Part shown: one piece after another, positions 47,576 to 60,116 of the stretch | Layout: each line of letters opens with the position of its first letter | Numbering within the stretch: the first letter of the stretch is position 1 | NCBI GenBank assembly: GCA_014529385.2 | Contig: CM043968.1 | Span: 29,070,013-29,134,012, forward strand | Source: Adiantum capillus-veneris | Lineage: Eukaryota > Streptophyta > Polypodiopsida > Polypodiales > Pteridaceae | Direction of reading: 5' to 3' | Length of the DNA: 64,000 bases | Translations under genes and position numbers: made by a program | The notes under the pieces: generated by a model | Seen by the model: the letters and a program-made list of their open reading frames with translations, nothing else | Database searches by the model: none | Told to the model about the DNA's origin: nothing

Positions 47576-50500
47576 TCAGTCCACAAAGGGGAGTAAGCCC
47601 AAAGCTTTGCGGAAAGCTTCAAGCTTCTCACGAGACAATGCCTTTGTGAAAAGATCTGCAAGGTTGTCCTGTGTTGGCACATAAGCCAAGCTGATCTCTC
47701 CTGCTGAGAGCCTCTCCCTGACATAGTGGTAATGCACCTCAATGTGCTTTGTGCGAGCATGAAAAACTGGGTTCCTCGCAACTGCCAATGCGCTCTGACT
47801 GTCAGTGTAGATAGTGTTGGCAGTGTCCTGTCCAACACCCAAGTCAGCCATAAGGCGTCTGAGCCATACACACTCAACCGTAGCTGTGAAGACTGCCCTG
47901 TACTCAGCCTCACAACTCGAAGTGGCCACAGTAGGTTGCTTCTTGCTCAACCATGATATACATGAACTGCCAAGCATGAAACAAAAACCACTTGTGGACA
48001 CTCGCGTGTCAAAACAACCAGCCCAATCTGAGTCCGAAAAAGCATGTAAGTCTGGCGGCAATGATCCCCCCTTGGGATAAAACAAGCCAAGATGTAAAGT
48101 GCCACTAAGGTAGCGGAAAATCCTCTTGACAGCCTGCCAATGCTTAGACCCTGGGCTATGCATAAATTTGCTGACCTGCGAGACTGCAAACTGAATATCT
48201 GGCCTCGTGTTGCATACATAAATGAGGCAGCCAACAGCAGTTTGGTAAAGAGTGACATCAGCAGGATTGCCAGCATCATGTAGACTCAACTTCAAACCTG
48301 TTTCCATGGGAGTGGCAATAGGTTTGCAATCCTCAAGTCCAAACTTACATAGCAATGTCTCTATGTAACTTTTCTGACACAAGGCAATACCACCATCACA
48401 CTACTTAAACTGTATACCCAAGTAATGATGCAACAGCCCCAAATCTTTCATCTTGAAAGTAGCATTCAAATCAGCCTTAAATTCAGCAATATGTCTCTCA
48501 TTTGGTCCAGTGATCAGCAAATCATCAACATAAAGAACCACAATGAGAAATACATCATCCTCACGCTTTACATACAATGTGCTTTCTGTTGGACTGTTAC
48601 GAAAGCCTCGTTTAACCAAATGAGTGTCAGCTTTCTCATACCAAGCACGAGGAGATTGCTTCAACCCATACAAAGCCTTCTTACATTTGCACACTTTGTC
48701 CTCTTGTCCTTTTATGACAAAACCGCGAGGCTGCGTTACATAAACTTCCTCAAATATGTCACCATTCAAGAAAGCAGTAACAATGTCTGATTGATGTACA
48801 TCCCAACCAAACTGAGCTGCCAATGCACATAGAATACGCACAGTAGTCATACGACAAGTGGGAGCAAAAGTCTCTTCATAATCTATGCCTTTTTGTTGTG
48901 CATAACCCTTTGCAACAAGTCGAGCCTTATGGCGATCGATCTCACCATCCGGCTTGCGTTTCAACTTGTAAACCCACTTCGTACCAATGGCCTTTTTGCC
49001 AGGAGGCAAATCACATAAAGTCCATGTGTCATTCTCTATAAGTGCATCATATTCTGATTTCATGGCAGCAATCCAATTTTCTGAATTCTGTGCTTCATCA
49101 AAAGACAGAGGCTCCTCAACATCATGTAAACTAGACACAGCCAAAGCATAACAATCTGATGCATAAGATGCATGGCGAGAGCCTGAACGAGTACGACTAG
49201 ATAAAGGTGCATCCAATTTACTGTCACGCAAAGTGTGCACCAGCCATTTTGGCATACCTCTAGCCTGCTCATTTTCAGCCCTTTCCTCATCAAGTACATC
49301 ATGTACATCTGCATCAGTAATAGGCTGTTCTAAAACATTTTCAGAAACCCCCATAGGCTGTACATTTGCCTCATTGGAACTTACATTCGTATTTCCACCA
49401 CTGAAAAGAGGCAACAAAGTGTCATAAATGTCCTGTGAGCTTACATTACTGTCTCTAGTACATGACAGCAAGGGTTGAACAGAATCTTCCACAAACACTA
49501 CATCCCGTGAAACCAAAATACGTTTTGTTTGCGGATGATACAACCTGTAACCTTTGCTTTCAGCACTATAACCAACAAAAATACATTTGACAGCCTTATC
49601 ATCCAATTTTCTGCGCTGCACTTGTGGCACCAAAGCATATGCCAAACAGCCAAAAACACGCATGTGCTCAATAGAAGGTTTTCTATCATGCCATGCTTCA
49701 TATGGAGTAATAGACTGCAAAGCTTTTGTAGGACACCTGTTAAGTACATAAGTGGCACACATGATGGCCTCAAGCCAAAAAGAATGCGGCAAAGCTTGAC
49801 TTTTGACCATACATCGTGCCATTTCCGTTAGTGACCTGTTTTTCCTCTCAGCAACACCATTTTGCTGAGGTGTATAAGGCACTGTACATTGGTGTTTTAT
49901 CCCACGACTAGCCAGAAATGCATTAAATTCATGAGACATATACTCCCCCCCTCGATCGGAACGGAGGGTGCCCATAGTACATTTTGAGACATTTTCAGCC
50001 ATAGCCAAAAATTGTTTGAAGCACATAAAAACTTCGGACTTTGCTTTAAGCGGAAATACCCATGCATGCCTGGAGTAATCATCAATGAAAGTCACGAAGT
50101 ACAGGTAATTGCCCAAGGACGGAGTTTGCATGGGCCCACAAACATCACTATGCACAAGCTGCAACCTGCATGTGGCCCTAACTGAACCATCCTTTGGAAA
50201 CTTAGAACGCTGCATTTTACCCAGAATACAGCCTTCACAAACATGTTTGATAGGTGCTTCAAGAGGCGGCAAAGAAGCAACCATATCAGATTTCTGCAAA
50301 CGCAGCAAACTGGCAAAATTCAGATGACCAAAACGTGCATGCCAAAGTTTTGCATCTGAAATAGCCCTTGAATCTGCAACAGCATTTGCAAAATTTTGTC
50401 CACACTTGTCATACAAAGTGAGCTTATACAGCCCACGGCACAAAAGCCCAGATGCAACAATTTCATCACCAAAACTGAGATCATGAACTGTACATCTGTC

Positions 50501-51862
50501 ATCCACAAATTTGACTACAAGTCCAAGTCTAGCAAGTGCGGATACAGACAATAGATTCTTCTTGATCCCAGGTACATAAAGTGCATCAACAAGTGTGAAG
50601 GAACTGCCATTAGCAGCAGTGAGCACAATCTTTCCAACTCCATGAACTGGATAAGAGGCGTTGTTGGCACAAGTGACTGAATTCCCATGAGGGACAGACT
50701 CGAGAGAGGTAAACAATTCACGATGTGAGGTAATGTGCTTTGTAGCACCACTGTCGAAATACCACACATGTGAATCTGCAGCAACTGACAAGCATGCATC
50801 ATGGACAGCAGGATTGTAAGTGCACTCTGCGCTAAAAGCCCATTCTGCATCAACATCAGCATCACAATCTCCTTTCACAGAAGACTCAACAATGGCTGCA
50901 TTTGTAGTGGAACCAGCATTTGCAGTGGAACCACCCTCTTTCTTCTTAGCCTCTTTGGCATTCAACTTAGGACACGACTTGATCAAGTGATCATTGGCTT
51001 TACAATAATGGCAACACATCTTCTTTTTGCCCTTATCACCAGAATTGCCAGACGAAGTGCTGCCAGCAGAAGCATTAGGAACAGAATTTTTGCCACTCGC
51101 AGCAGAACCATAAGAAGTGGCTGCATTACTGTTACCACCCTTTCTTTGAGAAGCAATAAAAGCCTGTTCAATTGCACGCTGCCTAGTCCTGTTTTTTCTA
51201 GAAAGTGACTCTTGCAACAGCAATGTGCATAATGCATCAAACTTGACAACTTCAGGATTTCCTTGGGTCATCAGTCTCCAAGTACTAGCAAAAGTCTGGT
51301 AGGAATCTGGTAAGGCATCAAGAACAGTCTGCACAAGGGAACTGTCAGAAATGACTTCACCTGCAGAAATGAGTTGCTCATTGATATCCTTGACACTAGC
51401 AAGGAAAGTGTCCATATCATCTTCCTCATGCATAATCTTCGACTCTAGCTCTTTACGCAGCAAAGCAATTTTAGCCTCATTGCGGCTTGCATAAAGACCT
51501 GCTAGAATATCCCAAGCCTGTTTTGCAGATTTTGCTGAACGGATGTGAGGAATAATGGTGCGCTTCACAGACAACGCAATCAATGCATGAGCCTGTGCAT
51601 CCTTAACATCCCAACGAGCTTGTTCTGCTGTAGGCAAAACAACTCTAACAGCTGCAATCCTTGCAGCAAGACCTGCAACATCCTCAATATCGCCTACATC
51701 TTCAGAACCAGGACGTACATCAATGCCCTGCACAATGTTCCAGACACCTTTTGACACAAGAACGTGTTGCATCATATAAGCCCACATAGGGTAGTTGTCC
51801 CCATCCAACCTGTCCTCAGCAGCAAACATCTTGAACACATCTGTGTTGTTGTTGTCAGCCAT
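47576..51862 (-). pseudogene. gag-pol: Copia gag-pol polyprotein with one in-frame TAG
   Basis: Start ATG at 51862 (MADNNNTDVFKMF); the open frame extends 20 codons further upstream, but this Met fits the gag family start. The order is that of Ty1: gag with the UBN2-type helix region, zinc knuckle CCHYCKANDHLIKSC, protease FDSGATKHITS, GAG-pre-integrase LWHARFGHLNF, integrase (DVCGPMQTPS, LRSDRGGEY, TPQQNGVAERKNRSL), RT (KLKRKPDGEIDRHKARLVAK, YVDDLLITG), RNase H (SDSDWAGCFDTRVSTSGF, SCEAEYRA, KHIEVHYHYVRE). The frame is broken only by TAG at 48401-48403 after LGIQFK and then continues to 47576. About 1,430 codons in all. The protein would make particles, copy RNA and integrate cDNA. Confidence 0.93.
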
Positions 51863-52209
51863 GGTAAATGCTGCACCTGATGTGAAAACTGCCCGAAAAT
51901 AGGAGAAATGGAGCGGGAACAACTTGTGCTATATAGCACAAACCGTAGAAGACTATAAGGCACCTGTTATGCAGAAAACGGCACTGACAGAAAATCTGCA
52001 CAAAATGACGAAATAACCTGTGCAGTACTGCCCGTAGTGGAAACGGAGGCCGAAATGAGCCCAAATCAAAATTCTGAGCAGACCAAACTCTTCAAGCTCT
52101 CCCAAAATATTTGTCGACCTGCGAACGCTTGCCAAAGCTCACTGAAATCGGAGAAAGTGAGCAGGCGTGTGCTGGAGCAGCTGGCGACTAAGCCCGGGAG
52201 GACGTGACC

Positions 52210-52224
52210 TGCTCTGATACCAAT
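52210..52224 (-). other. Primer binding site of the copia element
   Basis: On the minus strand ATTGGTATCAGAGCA follows the 5' LTR directly, complementary to the 3' end of initiator tRNA-Met. Confidence 0.92.
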
Positions 52225-52451
52225 TGTTGGAATTAGGGTTGCAGAGAAACACACACAGCTTGGAGAAGACGAAGGAAGCTCAAGGCACACAATAGAGAGT
52301 GTGTTACTTAGTGTGCAATGGAAAGATGGATAGCCCTAGAGTGATGGGCGTATATACAATGCACGGGGGAAAAAACCTCCTAAAGAGGGAAAAAATGCCC
52401 CGGCGGTCCTAGTGTGTTCACACACATCACTACCACATGTATATGGTAACA
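52225..52451 (-). repeat. 5' LTR of the copia element
   Basis: 227 bp, one mismatch to the 3' LTR. Confidence 0.95.
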
Positions 52452-52938
52452 AATCCATGCGAGGCTTCTTCGCCCTTGCCCCTGTGCTGATCCCATTCCA
52501 TAAAAAGCTTCCTCCTGGACTCTGCATCGAGTTGTTGGGCATTGGCCATGCAAGTAGGTTAGGGTCAGTGAAGGCCTTCATGACTACAACATCTATGCAC
52601 ATGTTTACAATTCCAAGCTCCTCAGATTCAATCAATACACTTTCACAGCTATATTATAAAGCTCTAGTACATTCCTTCCAATTCTGAAGCACGACCTGGT
52701 TAAGAAAACCCTCTGTGCGTGCAATCAAATTTTCCTCGCCAAAATCCACTGCATTTGTAGCAGTCAACTCCAACCTGACTCCATAACAGAACTTTGCAGC
52801 AAGTTCAAAGGCATCAGGACCACCCGGAATGTCTGAAAGGTGCACATGAATCTCATTATCTACTCGATTGAAATTAATCCGAGCCGTGCAGAACTTGATC
52901 GGGGGTTGGGTGGTCTTTTGGGGCTGCAGCCGCTGCAT
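52452..52938 (-). pseudogene. NPH3/BTB-family pseudogene, upstream part
   Basis: The minus strand encodes IHVHLSDIPGGPDAFELAAK, FCYGVRLELTATNAV, EENLIARTEGFLNQVVLQNW, then a TAA where the family has a Gln or similar codon, then CESVLIESEELGIV, FTDPNLLAWPM and MQSPGGSFLWNGISTGARAK. These are hallmark blocks of plant NPH3/RPT2-like adaptors, which link a BTB domain to CUL3 ubiquitin ligases in light signalling. Compared with the family, about 17 residues are missing between TATNAV and EENLIA, and the BTB domain is not seen upstream. Cut at 52451 by the copia element; continues at 47273. Confidence 0.85.
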
Positions 52939-53101
52939 GTGATGATTAGGCTAATCGTCCTCAGTAGAGAGCAGCCGTTGACGTTGCTACAATACTCACG
53001 CAGGAACCAGAGCTAGCAATTAGGGGCCTCGACCTTAATTTTCTTCCTTGTCCTCCATCTCCTCCTGCTCTTCGGATCTGGAAACAAATTAGGTAAGGCT
53101 C

Positions 53102-53137
<36 letters not shown>

Positions 53138-53495
53138 CAATGTGGCGACTTTGAAACGCGTTGTAATTGTTTTTTGTACTGGTGCAGCCCACAGGATGAT
53201 CCTTCTTCCCATAGAGAAGCATCGGCCTTATCGATACTCATGCACATCCAATGCCCTACTAATTTGCATGATGTCCTCACTCAGCTCGTGCACTCCAAGG
53301 CGCACCACCATTTCAAGGCAGTGTCTCAAAGTCTTCAGGCTTGCTATTGCTCTACATTTACACTCGTCTCCATATGTGCTAGCTCCGAGAAGCCATGCTA
53401 GGAGAGGGAGGAGGGTGCTGTCTGGGTGTGCATGCAGAGAGAGGAGGGTACTCACCGACCAAAGCTAGAGCTCGTAGCTTTGCAGCTCCACTGGC

Positions 53496-53548
<53 letters not shown>

Positions 53549-53860
53549 AGTCGCGAGGAAGCTAAAGTAAAATTCGCGAGGAGGGTGAAGCTAGGGAAGC
53601 CTTGCAGTAATTGGGGGTGAGTGGTTAGTGAGACCCAGGTTCCAAAATGTCATGTGGCATCTCTCTCTCTCTCTGTCTCATTCTTGCAGTGCACATTGTA
53701 CACTGAGCTGGCCGGCTACAGTACCTAGTAGGACTCGTCTCTCTCTCTCCCTCTCTCTCACAGAAAGCCAAAATCTTCTTCTTCTTCCTACCGGATGCAA
53801 GAGCTCTCGACATGTGTCAAGGAGGGGGGGGCGGAATCACTCCCCGCATTATTAATAGTA
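52939..53860. other. Unassigned interval with CT tracts
   Basis: (CT)n at 53105-53132 and 53498-53545, with shorter CT runs at 53660-53760. A minus-strand frame at 53455-53228 has no recognisable domain. Confidence 0.5.
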
Positions 53861-53890
53861 CTAGCTTGCGCAACCCGCCTACCGGCGGGT
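53861..53890 (-). other. Helitron 3' terminus (hairpin plus CTAG)
   Basis: Stem ACCCGCC (53873-53879) pairs with GGCGGGT (53884-53890). Eight bases separate it from CTAG at 53861-53864, and the insertion lies between A and T. The same end, decayed, occurs at 38826. Confidence 0.85.
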
Positions 53891-55730
53891 CTTGCTCGCT
53901 CTTACTATGACACAAATTAAATTAATGACACACATGGTATTCATAAGTTCATGGCGCGCGCACGCGCGCGCGTGCACACACACACACACACACACACAAA
54001 GAGCGCAACATGGTTTTCATTCCAAATAGGAGCCAATAGTTTTGTTGCAAAAAAGAGGCTTCTTGATAAGAGAGTAATCATCAGAAACATAAGGGATAAA
54101 ATATAAGGGAAGGGATAAAACATAAGGAATCCCAACCCCAAAAAGAGATCACCATCAAACCAAACCCATTGTAGAAGACATCATTTAGGTTGAAAGCGAA
54201 GCTTGCGATAGACACGGTTTGCACCCGGAACACCTAGGGCCCAATGTATCGCACACTTCGTCCAAGCCGCCTTGGAGTATCATCGACAACATACATTCTC
54301 ACTTTCTAATTCTCTGCTTCAAATCCAAAGGAAGGTAGTGCATTTATGGGCCGTTGATACCCTATGTCTCTAAGAGAGACATGACCCCGTCCTGCTGCCT
54401 CGTCTAGCTCTAAGGCAACATGATAGTATCCTATGAGTCCTAAATAGCACGTGGACTCATATAGACCTACCAATAGATGGGATGGATAATAGTGTTTTCT
54501 ACAAAAAAGAAAGAGTATGTTAAGAAAAATCCAAACCTATTGCAAGACATAAATAATAATAATTCAAAAGCCATACCTTATGACATCAAAGTCTTCTAAG
54601 ATATGGACAACATCATTTGCAGGTATGGGTCCCCTCCAAAAAAGTGGATCTATGCTTCATAAAACACGATTAGTATGCTTTAGTCTTTCAAACTTTAAAG
54701 TGAGGCTCATTTTTTTGTAAAGTTTCAACAAATTACCTCGAATATATTTAGATACCCTATCCATTGTGTATTTGACTGTAGATCGGTTGGCCATCTATAA
54801 ACAACAACAAAAATTAGGATTAATATAAAACTTCATTTAACAAAAAGTTAATGACAAAGAGTAATGCATGGATGAAAGATAGTATGATACTTTAAACATT
54901 TCTTACCTCTAGCACTTCTTTGTAGACAATGTTTGGGCTGCAAGCCATTGGATTTGCATTTGAATTTGCTATTGATGTTTGAATACCATTCATCAAAATA
55001 TTTATTGCAGTAGAAGAACGCACGCGAGACATTGCTACATAGAGTTGACCATGAGTAAAAACAGGTGTAGCAAGGTACAAACCTAAGAATCCAAGTGTTT
55101 GACCTTGTGCCTTGTTGATGGTCATTCCAAATGCAAGTCTCACAAGAAATTGTCTACGCTTCATTTCAAAAGGTAATCCTTGAGAACCTCCTATGATAAA
55201 GTCGATCCTTGGTATGAACACATTGTCTCCAACATGAGAGCCTGTGATTACTTCCGCCTCAATGACCCTGTGATAAAAATGCTTACATATCAATCTTGTC
55301 CCATTGCATAAACCATGCCTTGGATCCAGGTTGCGAATTAGGAGCATGATTGGAGCATTCTCTTTCACGTGCAAGCAGTGTGGTGGGAAGCCACCACCAA
55401 GATCCAATGAGTTTAAAAACTCTATTGGATAAAACCCACCATTACAATCTGATGTACAAAGAGAATCTGCACTCAAGTATTTTTTGTCAAGTCCTCTCAT
55501 TTTATGCATAGCCAAGTCATTGATTATGGAAACATCCTTATTGCGTGGTGCAAGAATACCTCTGTCCCTAAAGAAGCTTGCATGTCTTTGGACATTTTGT
55601 AAGTCACCATATATACCGTGAATTCGGCCTTGAACATTGTTATCTTCGAGTATCATACTACTTGGAAATGCTACAGTATCAAGTAAATCCCCATGACATA
55701 CATTCCCATTGCCAATGTCTAGTACCCATT

Positions 55731-55998
55731 TTGCAAAGTCTCTCTCAACCAAGTCATTGGAACAATGAAGTACACACATATTCTCTATTAGCTTTAGAGT
55801 TTTCACATGTTTCCATACATAAGATTGGCACAAAGAGACATCAAAAATATCTGCTTGACTTCCTTTGCAAAGTCTCTCTCAACCAAGTCATTGGAACAAT
55901 GAAGTACACGCATATTCTCTATTACCTTCAGAGTTTTCACATGTTTCCATACATAAGATCGGCACAAAGAGACATCAAAAATATCTGCTCGACTTCCT
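55731..55998 (-). repeat. 134-bp tandem duplication inside the Helitron helicase
   Basis: The segment starting ttgcaaagtctctctcaacc at 55731 recurs at 55865 with a few substitutions. It encodes the stretch SYVWKHVKTLK.IENM.VLHC twice. 134 is not a multiple of three, so the duplication shifts the frame. Confidence 0.92.
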
Positions 55999-58205
55999 TT
56001 GGGCACAACTGGTAAAATTTGTCTATAATCACCCCCAAGGAGAAACACCTTTCCCCCAAACAATGCATCACTTTGCATAATTAACATCTCTCAATGTTTT
56101 GTCCAAGGCCTCAAAAGCATAATGATGGACCATGGGAGCCTCATCCCAGATGATCAATGATGCTAATCTCAAAAGCTCTGCAAGTTGACTATTTACTTTG
56201 ATGTTGCGTGTTGATTCAGAATGCACTTCTATTGGTATCTTAAATCTCGAATGTGCTGTACGTCCATTGCTAAGAAGTAAAGCTGCAATTCCCAAGGATG
56301 CACATGATAAAGCGACATTCTATTGACCACGTACACGAGAAAGTAGTGCATTATAGAGATAAGTCTTCCCAGTCCCACCGGGTCCATCCAAGAAAAAAAT
56401 TGTTCCATTTGATGAGTCAACTGCTTGCATGATTTTGTTATAAGCAGCTCTTTGTCCACAATTTAAAGATGATTCCACACGAATGGCTAGTGTCATCTGT
56501 TAGTTTGCATTGAAAATCCTCTCTTCTGCTATCAAACTACTCCCACATCCAGATAATACAGAATGGTCTACTTTGGGCATCCCAGAGTAGTCACAAAGTC
56601 ATTTCCCATATGATTGAAGCAGAGACTCCAAGCTCCATAATGCTTGATTCTTAGCTATCTCATGACATACACCCTCATCACTTGTACATTCATGCAAATC
56701 ATAAACATAATCCTCAGAAAGCTCCAAGGAGAATCGGTGCCACATTGTACCTGGACATAATGGCTTACAAAATACCAAGATCATAACAAATAATTGTCGT
56801 AATTGCAAGCCGGTACTTGTACATGATGCCTCTTGCAAACACATAAACCATTCATCATCATTTTGTAGCAAACCCCTAGCACTGCAAGCTTCCTTGAAAG
56901 TGGCATAGGTTTGTCCATTGAAAGTGCGAAGCTCCTCAAATGATCTACAACCCTTGCATATAGTAAGCAGCATACGCAAATAATAAAGATTGCTTGCATT
57001 GGGAACAACATTGTACATTCTCCCGATAGTATCACCTCTTTGCCTATGTGACCACACTTTATTAGTGGGGTTCCAAACCCATTCGGAGGGAAAATCTATA
57101 TATAATAAATATTTGCTTCCCGATATTGTAGATTCGCTGCAAACCACTCTGTAAGTGTTGTCTTCCTATTATCATCATTATTCACCAAATTGGATATGTT
57201 AGTAGAGTCTCCAAAAGCAACCATATTCTGTTGTGGGAGATGTACTTGCAAATGCAATATATCAGGCTTTTCCTCATGCAATGAGAACCCAAAAATTCTC
57301 CAGTTGCCTCCAATGCGGATACATAGCGTGCATCTAAATAACTCTTGATTTCATCAAGAACACCTTCTCCATCTTGGAGCACAATCGTGGCCCTATCATG
57401 TCCTTTGTACACATAATTATAGAGATACTTCATTGCTAATATGGTTGAGCATATCTCTACATTGATGTGAGCTTTATACCTTAGAGACAACAATGGATTA
57501 TAGGGAACAATCCATCTGTTATCAAGCCTCTCTTGCTTTGAACCACATATTGACCATCATCTCGCCGCATATACCTTGGATATCCATCACCATCAGCAGA
57601 AGTAGATTCACAAAACTCGCGTGGGTATTTGAATCTACATCTTTGATCTACCATGCATGGAGCATTTGGATCCAATGCGCCATATAGACCATGAACATTG
57701 CAACGACTCACAACATCATACAAATCAGGAAATAAATTTTTATATGGAAGTTTAGTACAAACCATTCTATCGTAATTCCACATCTCTGTCGGCTTATATT
57801 CGGATGCAAGAATCAGTAAGATACGAGCATGGGGAAGACCTCTCTTCTGAAATTCTATCACACAAACATGTCCAACAACCTTTCCAAAGATAGCCCTTTT
57901 AATTAAGAAGCAAGTCCATCAAATCTTTGAATTTATGATAAAATACGCGTGTAGTCAAGTCAGGACGATCAGAAGCAGTTTGTCCTGGCAATAACGCATC
58001 TTCTATTTCCTTTCACCTTGGGTTGCATGTGAAAGTTATGAATAGATCAGGCTTTCCTCTCTTACGTACACTTGCCATAGAATCTTGATAGAGTTGCTGC
58101 ATGTACCGAGGTCTCCCCACAAAAGATGAAGGAAATACAATTCTTCGTTCAACATTAACACCCATGACCCCATGCCCATTGTCACTGGAAGCAAGCATGT
58201 CTGGG

Positions 58206-58488
58206 TGAAAGCATATTAACCTGTCATGCTTTTTCATGTCCCGGACAATGCTAACTAGCACAATTTTGACATATGCTAACTAGTACAATAACTTGAGCTA
58301 CATCTCCAAGATCTATGACATATGAATATCAATAGAAAGCACTTGAAACAAGGAATCCAAATGTACAACCTCTGACAAATTTTGATATTATTTGTAAAAA
58401 ATTTACCGGACGCCCAACTTTTTGAAGATGTGCTAACTTGAAACTGCTAACTAGCACAAAAAGCGCGACAGGTTAACATGCTTTCACT
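58206..58488. repeat. Short inverted repeat interrupting the Helitron
   Basis: gtgaaagcatattaacctgtc at 58206 is mirrored as gacaggttaacatgctttcac at about 58468, one base different. Just inside, gctaactagcaca appears at both ends. The 280 bp enclosed do not fit the Rep reading, so this is either a small insertion or an inverted duplication. Confidence 0.6.
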
Positions 58489-59513
58489 CGTCTGCAAGGC
58501 CTCGATACACTTATGCACGAATTGATCTCTGATTGTTTCTAAACCATAATAACCTTGACTCCTCCATAGTACTGTAGGCATCAACAATGTACTGCTGTAA
58601 CAATCATCCTCCACGTAAAAGGCATTCTGTGGTGTCACTCCTAATTTGCAACCTAAAAGTGTAGTATTGTTTTTGTGTAATAAATTACTACTCATTGGGA
58701 GTTTGCGATATATATGGATGCCACCGATCCTCTCCATTAGGAAATAATAGAACATATAGTCAAGGCTTCAACTTGGTCCTTGTGTTCTTTGAAGCACAAA
58801 GACAATTGTTGCACAACCTCATTCTGGAAATTTTCCATGAATGTATAGAGTTCATGTTGATTGATTTCCAAATGTGTAGTTTCGTCCTTGATACCCTGCA
58901 ATGCCAAAATCACCTCCTCTCGAAAGGCAATGTGGTCTTCTTCACCTTGAACTTGTTTGCAATTCTTTTGTAAGTAGTTTTTGCACTCTTGTTGGACAGC
59001 TTCGTTGCGTTCACAAAGTCCATGAATGATTTGTAAACGCTTTGAAGCTGGACCCTCGCAATTCAATTGCCCCTCTGATCTGGCCAACTGCTATGTGGCT
59101 CGTACGCTATTGCGCTCTGGAGGTGTAGGCATGATGAATTCATTTACATCATGATCTCCTTGAGAAACATTCCCAGAGTCGGAAGAAGGGCTATCCATCA
59201 TTGAAAGAGAATAGATGCATGAATTAATTGCAAGTGATCATGAAAATGTATGTTGGTAACAACATGTATGGTTAAGTAGAAACAGATTATGATGAAGTGG
59301 AACAAACTAGGTCTAAAAAGAGAGAGACACTTGTCACTGCTTAGTCATGGAGATGCATATAGCATGGATATATATACAAAGGGAGATAGATAGCTCGGTC
59401 GTGCTTTCTTGCAGCAACGCCGATAGCTGTGGGAAAGCCCGTCATGTGGCAAATTATAATTAATCATAACATGGATATATATAGAGAGGGAGATAAAAAG
59501 ATAGATAGAGGAG

Positions 59514-59539
59514 GGGGGGGGGGGGGGGGGGGGGGGGGG
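59514..59539. repeat. Poly(G) tract
   Basis: A run of about 26 G, next to GATA-like repeats and downstream of the candidate Helitron 5' end. Confidence 0.95.
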
Positions 59540-60116
59540 AGAAGAGGGGGAGAAGCATGTATAAGTGAATTATAAAAATCTAGGTATAAAAAGAGAAAGA
59601 GATTTTTCATTTTCTAGAGAGAGGAGAGAAAGAGAGGGAGGGACAAACTTGTCATTGCAAGCCATTAGATGCAGTATTTCTCATGGGCAAGCCATTATAT
59701 GGTGTCTACTTTTACGACCTGCTAAGTAATTTTGGTGTCATGGCATTGTGTTTAGTCATGAATACCATATATACAAAGTGTTGACCTATCCCATAAGTAT
59801 ATATATAAGTTATTATTACCTTGCAGACGTCTCAAAATGCATTCCACCATGACCATTGACATCTTTGAGTTCTACTCGAAATGCTCTGAAATGTATTTTT
59901 ATTTGCATACCTGCAGTGTGCAATGTGCAGCTAAGAGCACATAGTTCAATAGATGGAGCACCATTTTTGCAGGTATGTGGGCCATGAGAAAAGAATCTCT
60001 TTCTGCTAACATTGCACGTTATGCATCTTGACGATTGCTAGTGTAGGTTTCTTTGAATGTTTTCTTGTATGCCACTCTACTTGTATTCAACTCTATCATG
60101 TTATTTGTAATGTAGG
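59540..60116. other. Unassigned interval upstream of the glycosylase fragment
   Basis: No earlier exon of the glycosylase could be found here, and no other gene. Confidence 0.5.

Larger units (their letters stand above)
47274..52451 (-). mobile_element. Ty1/copia LTR retrotransposon, nearly intact, 5.2 kb
   Basis: LTRs at 47274-47500 and 52225-52451 are 227 bp each and differ at one position (gacgg/ggcgg), so the insertion is young. The flanks are AATCG (47269-47273) and AATCC (52452-52456), a 5-bp duplication with one change. The PBS is TTGGTATCAGAGC next to the right LTR, and the polypurine tract is next to the left LTR. A single long reading frame is interrupted by one TAG. It is inserted into an NPH3-domain pseudogene. 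Confidence 0.96.
54892..59201 (-). pseudogene. Helitron Rep-helicase polyprotein, broken
   Basis: Read right to left. The N-terminus starts at 59201 (MMDSPSSDSGNVSQGDHDVN), with a TAG at 59090-59088. The Helitron N-terminal Rep domain is at 58261-58013 (FPSSFVGRPRYMQQLYQDSM, DLFITFTCNPR then TGA in place of the usual Trp). HUH region near 57840: KRGLPHARILL, where the family has H-x-H, so the second His is Arg. The tyrosine region YLYNYVYKGHDRA is near 57420. The PIF1-like helicase follows: Walker A FLDGPGGTGKTYLYNALL (56400-56341), Walker B LIIWDEAPMVHHYAFEALDK (about 56170), GGDYRQILPVV (about 56030), NLDPRHGLCNGTRL, and the C-terminal FGMTINKAQGQTLGFLGLYL with LYVAMSRVRS (about 55050). A foldback segment at 58206-58490 separates the N-terminal part from the Rep part. 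Confidence 0.85.
53861..59493 (-). mobile_element. Helitron with Rep and helicase genes, inactivated
   Basis: The 3' terminus is clear: CTAG at 53864-53861 with a T beyond it on the minus strand, preceded by 8 nt and a 7-bp hairpin (ACCCGCC/GGCGGGT, 53873-53890, loop of 4). The 5' terminus is not certain; the best candidate is TCTCCCTCTCTATATATATC at 59493 with a CATGTGGC block behind it, just upstream of the first ATG. Inside are the Rep and PIF1-type helicase regions. Two tandem copies of a 134-bp segment and many stops disable it. Confidence 0.75.

Noticed and set aside
53941-54141. Membrane-protein-like ORF on the minus strand at the Helitron 3' end
   Set aside because: It is translation of AT-rich and (GT)n sequence near the terminus, without family features.
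55578-56015. Plus-strand ORF opposite the helicase
   Set aside because: It is a shadow of the helicase and repeats because of the 134-bp duplication.
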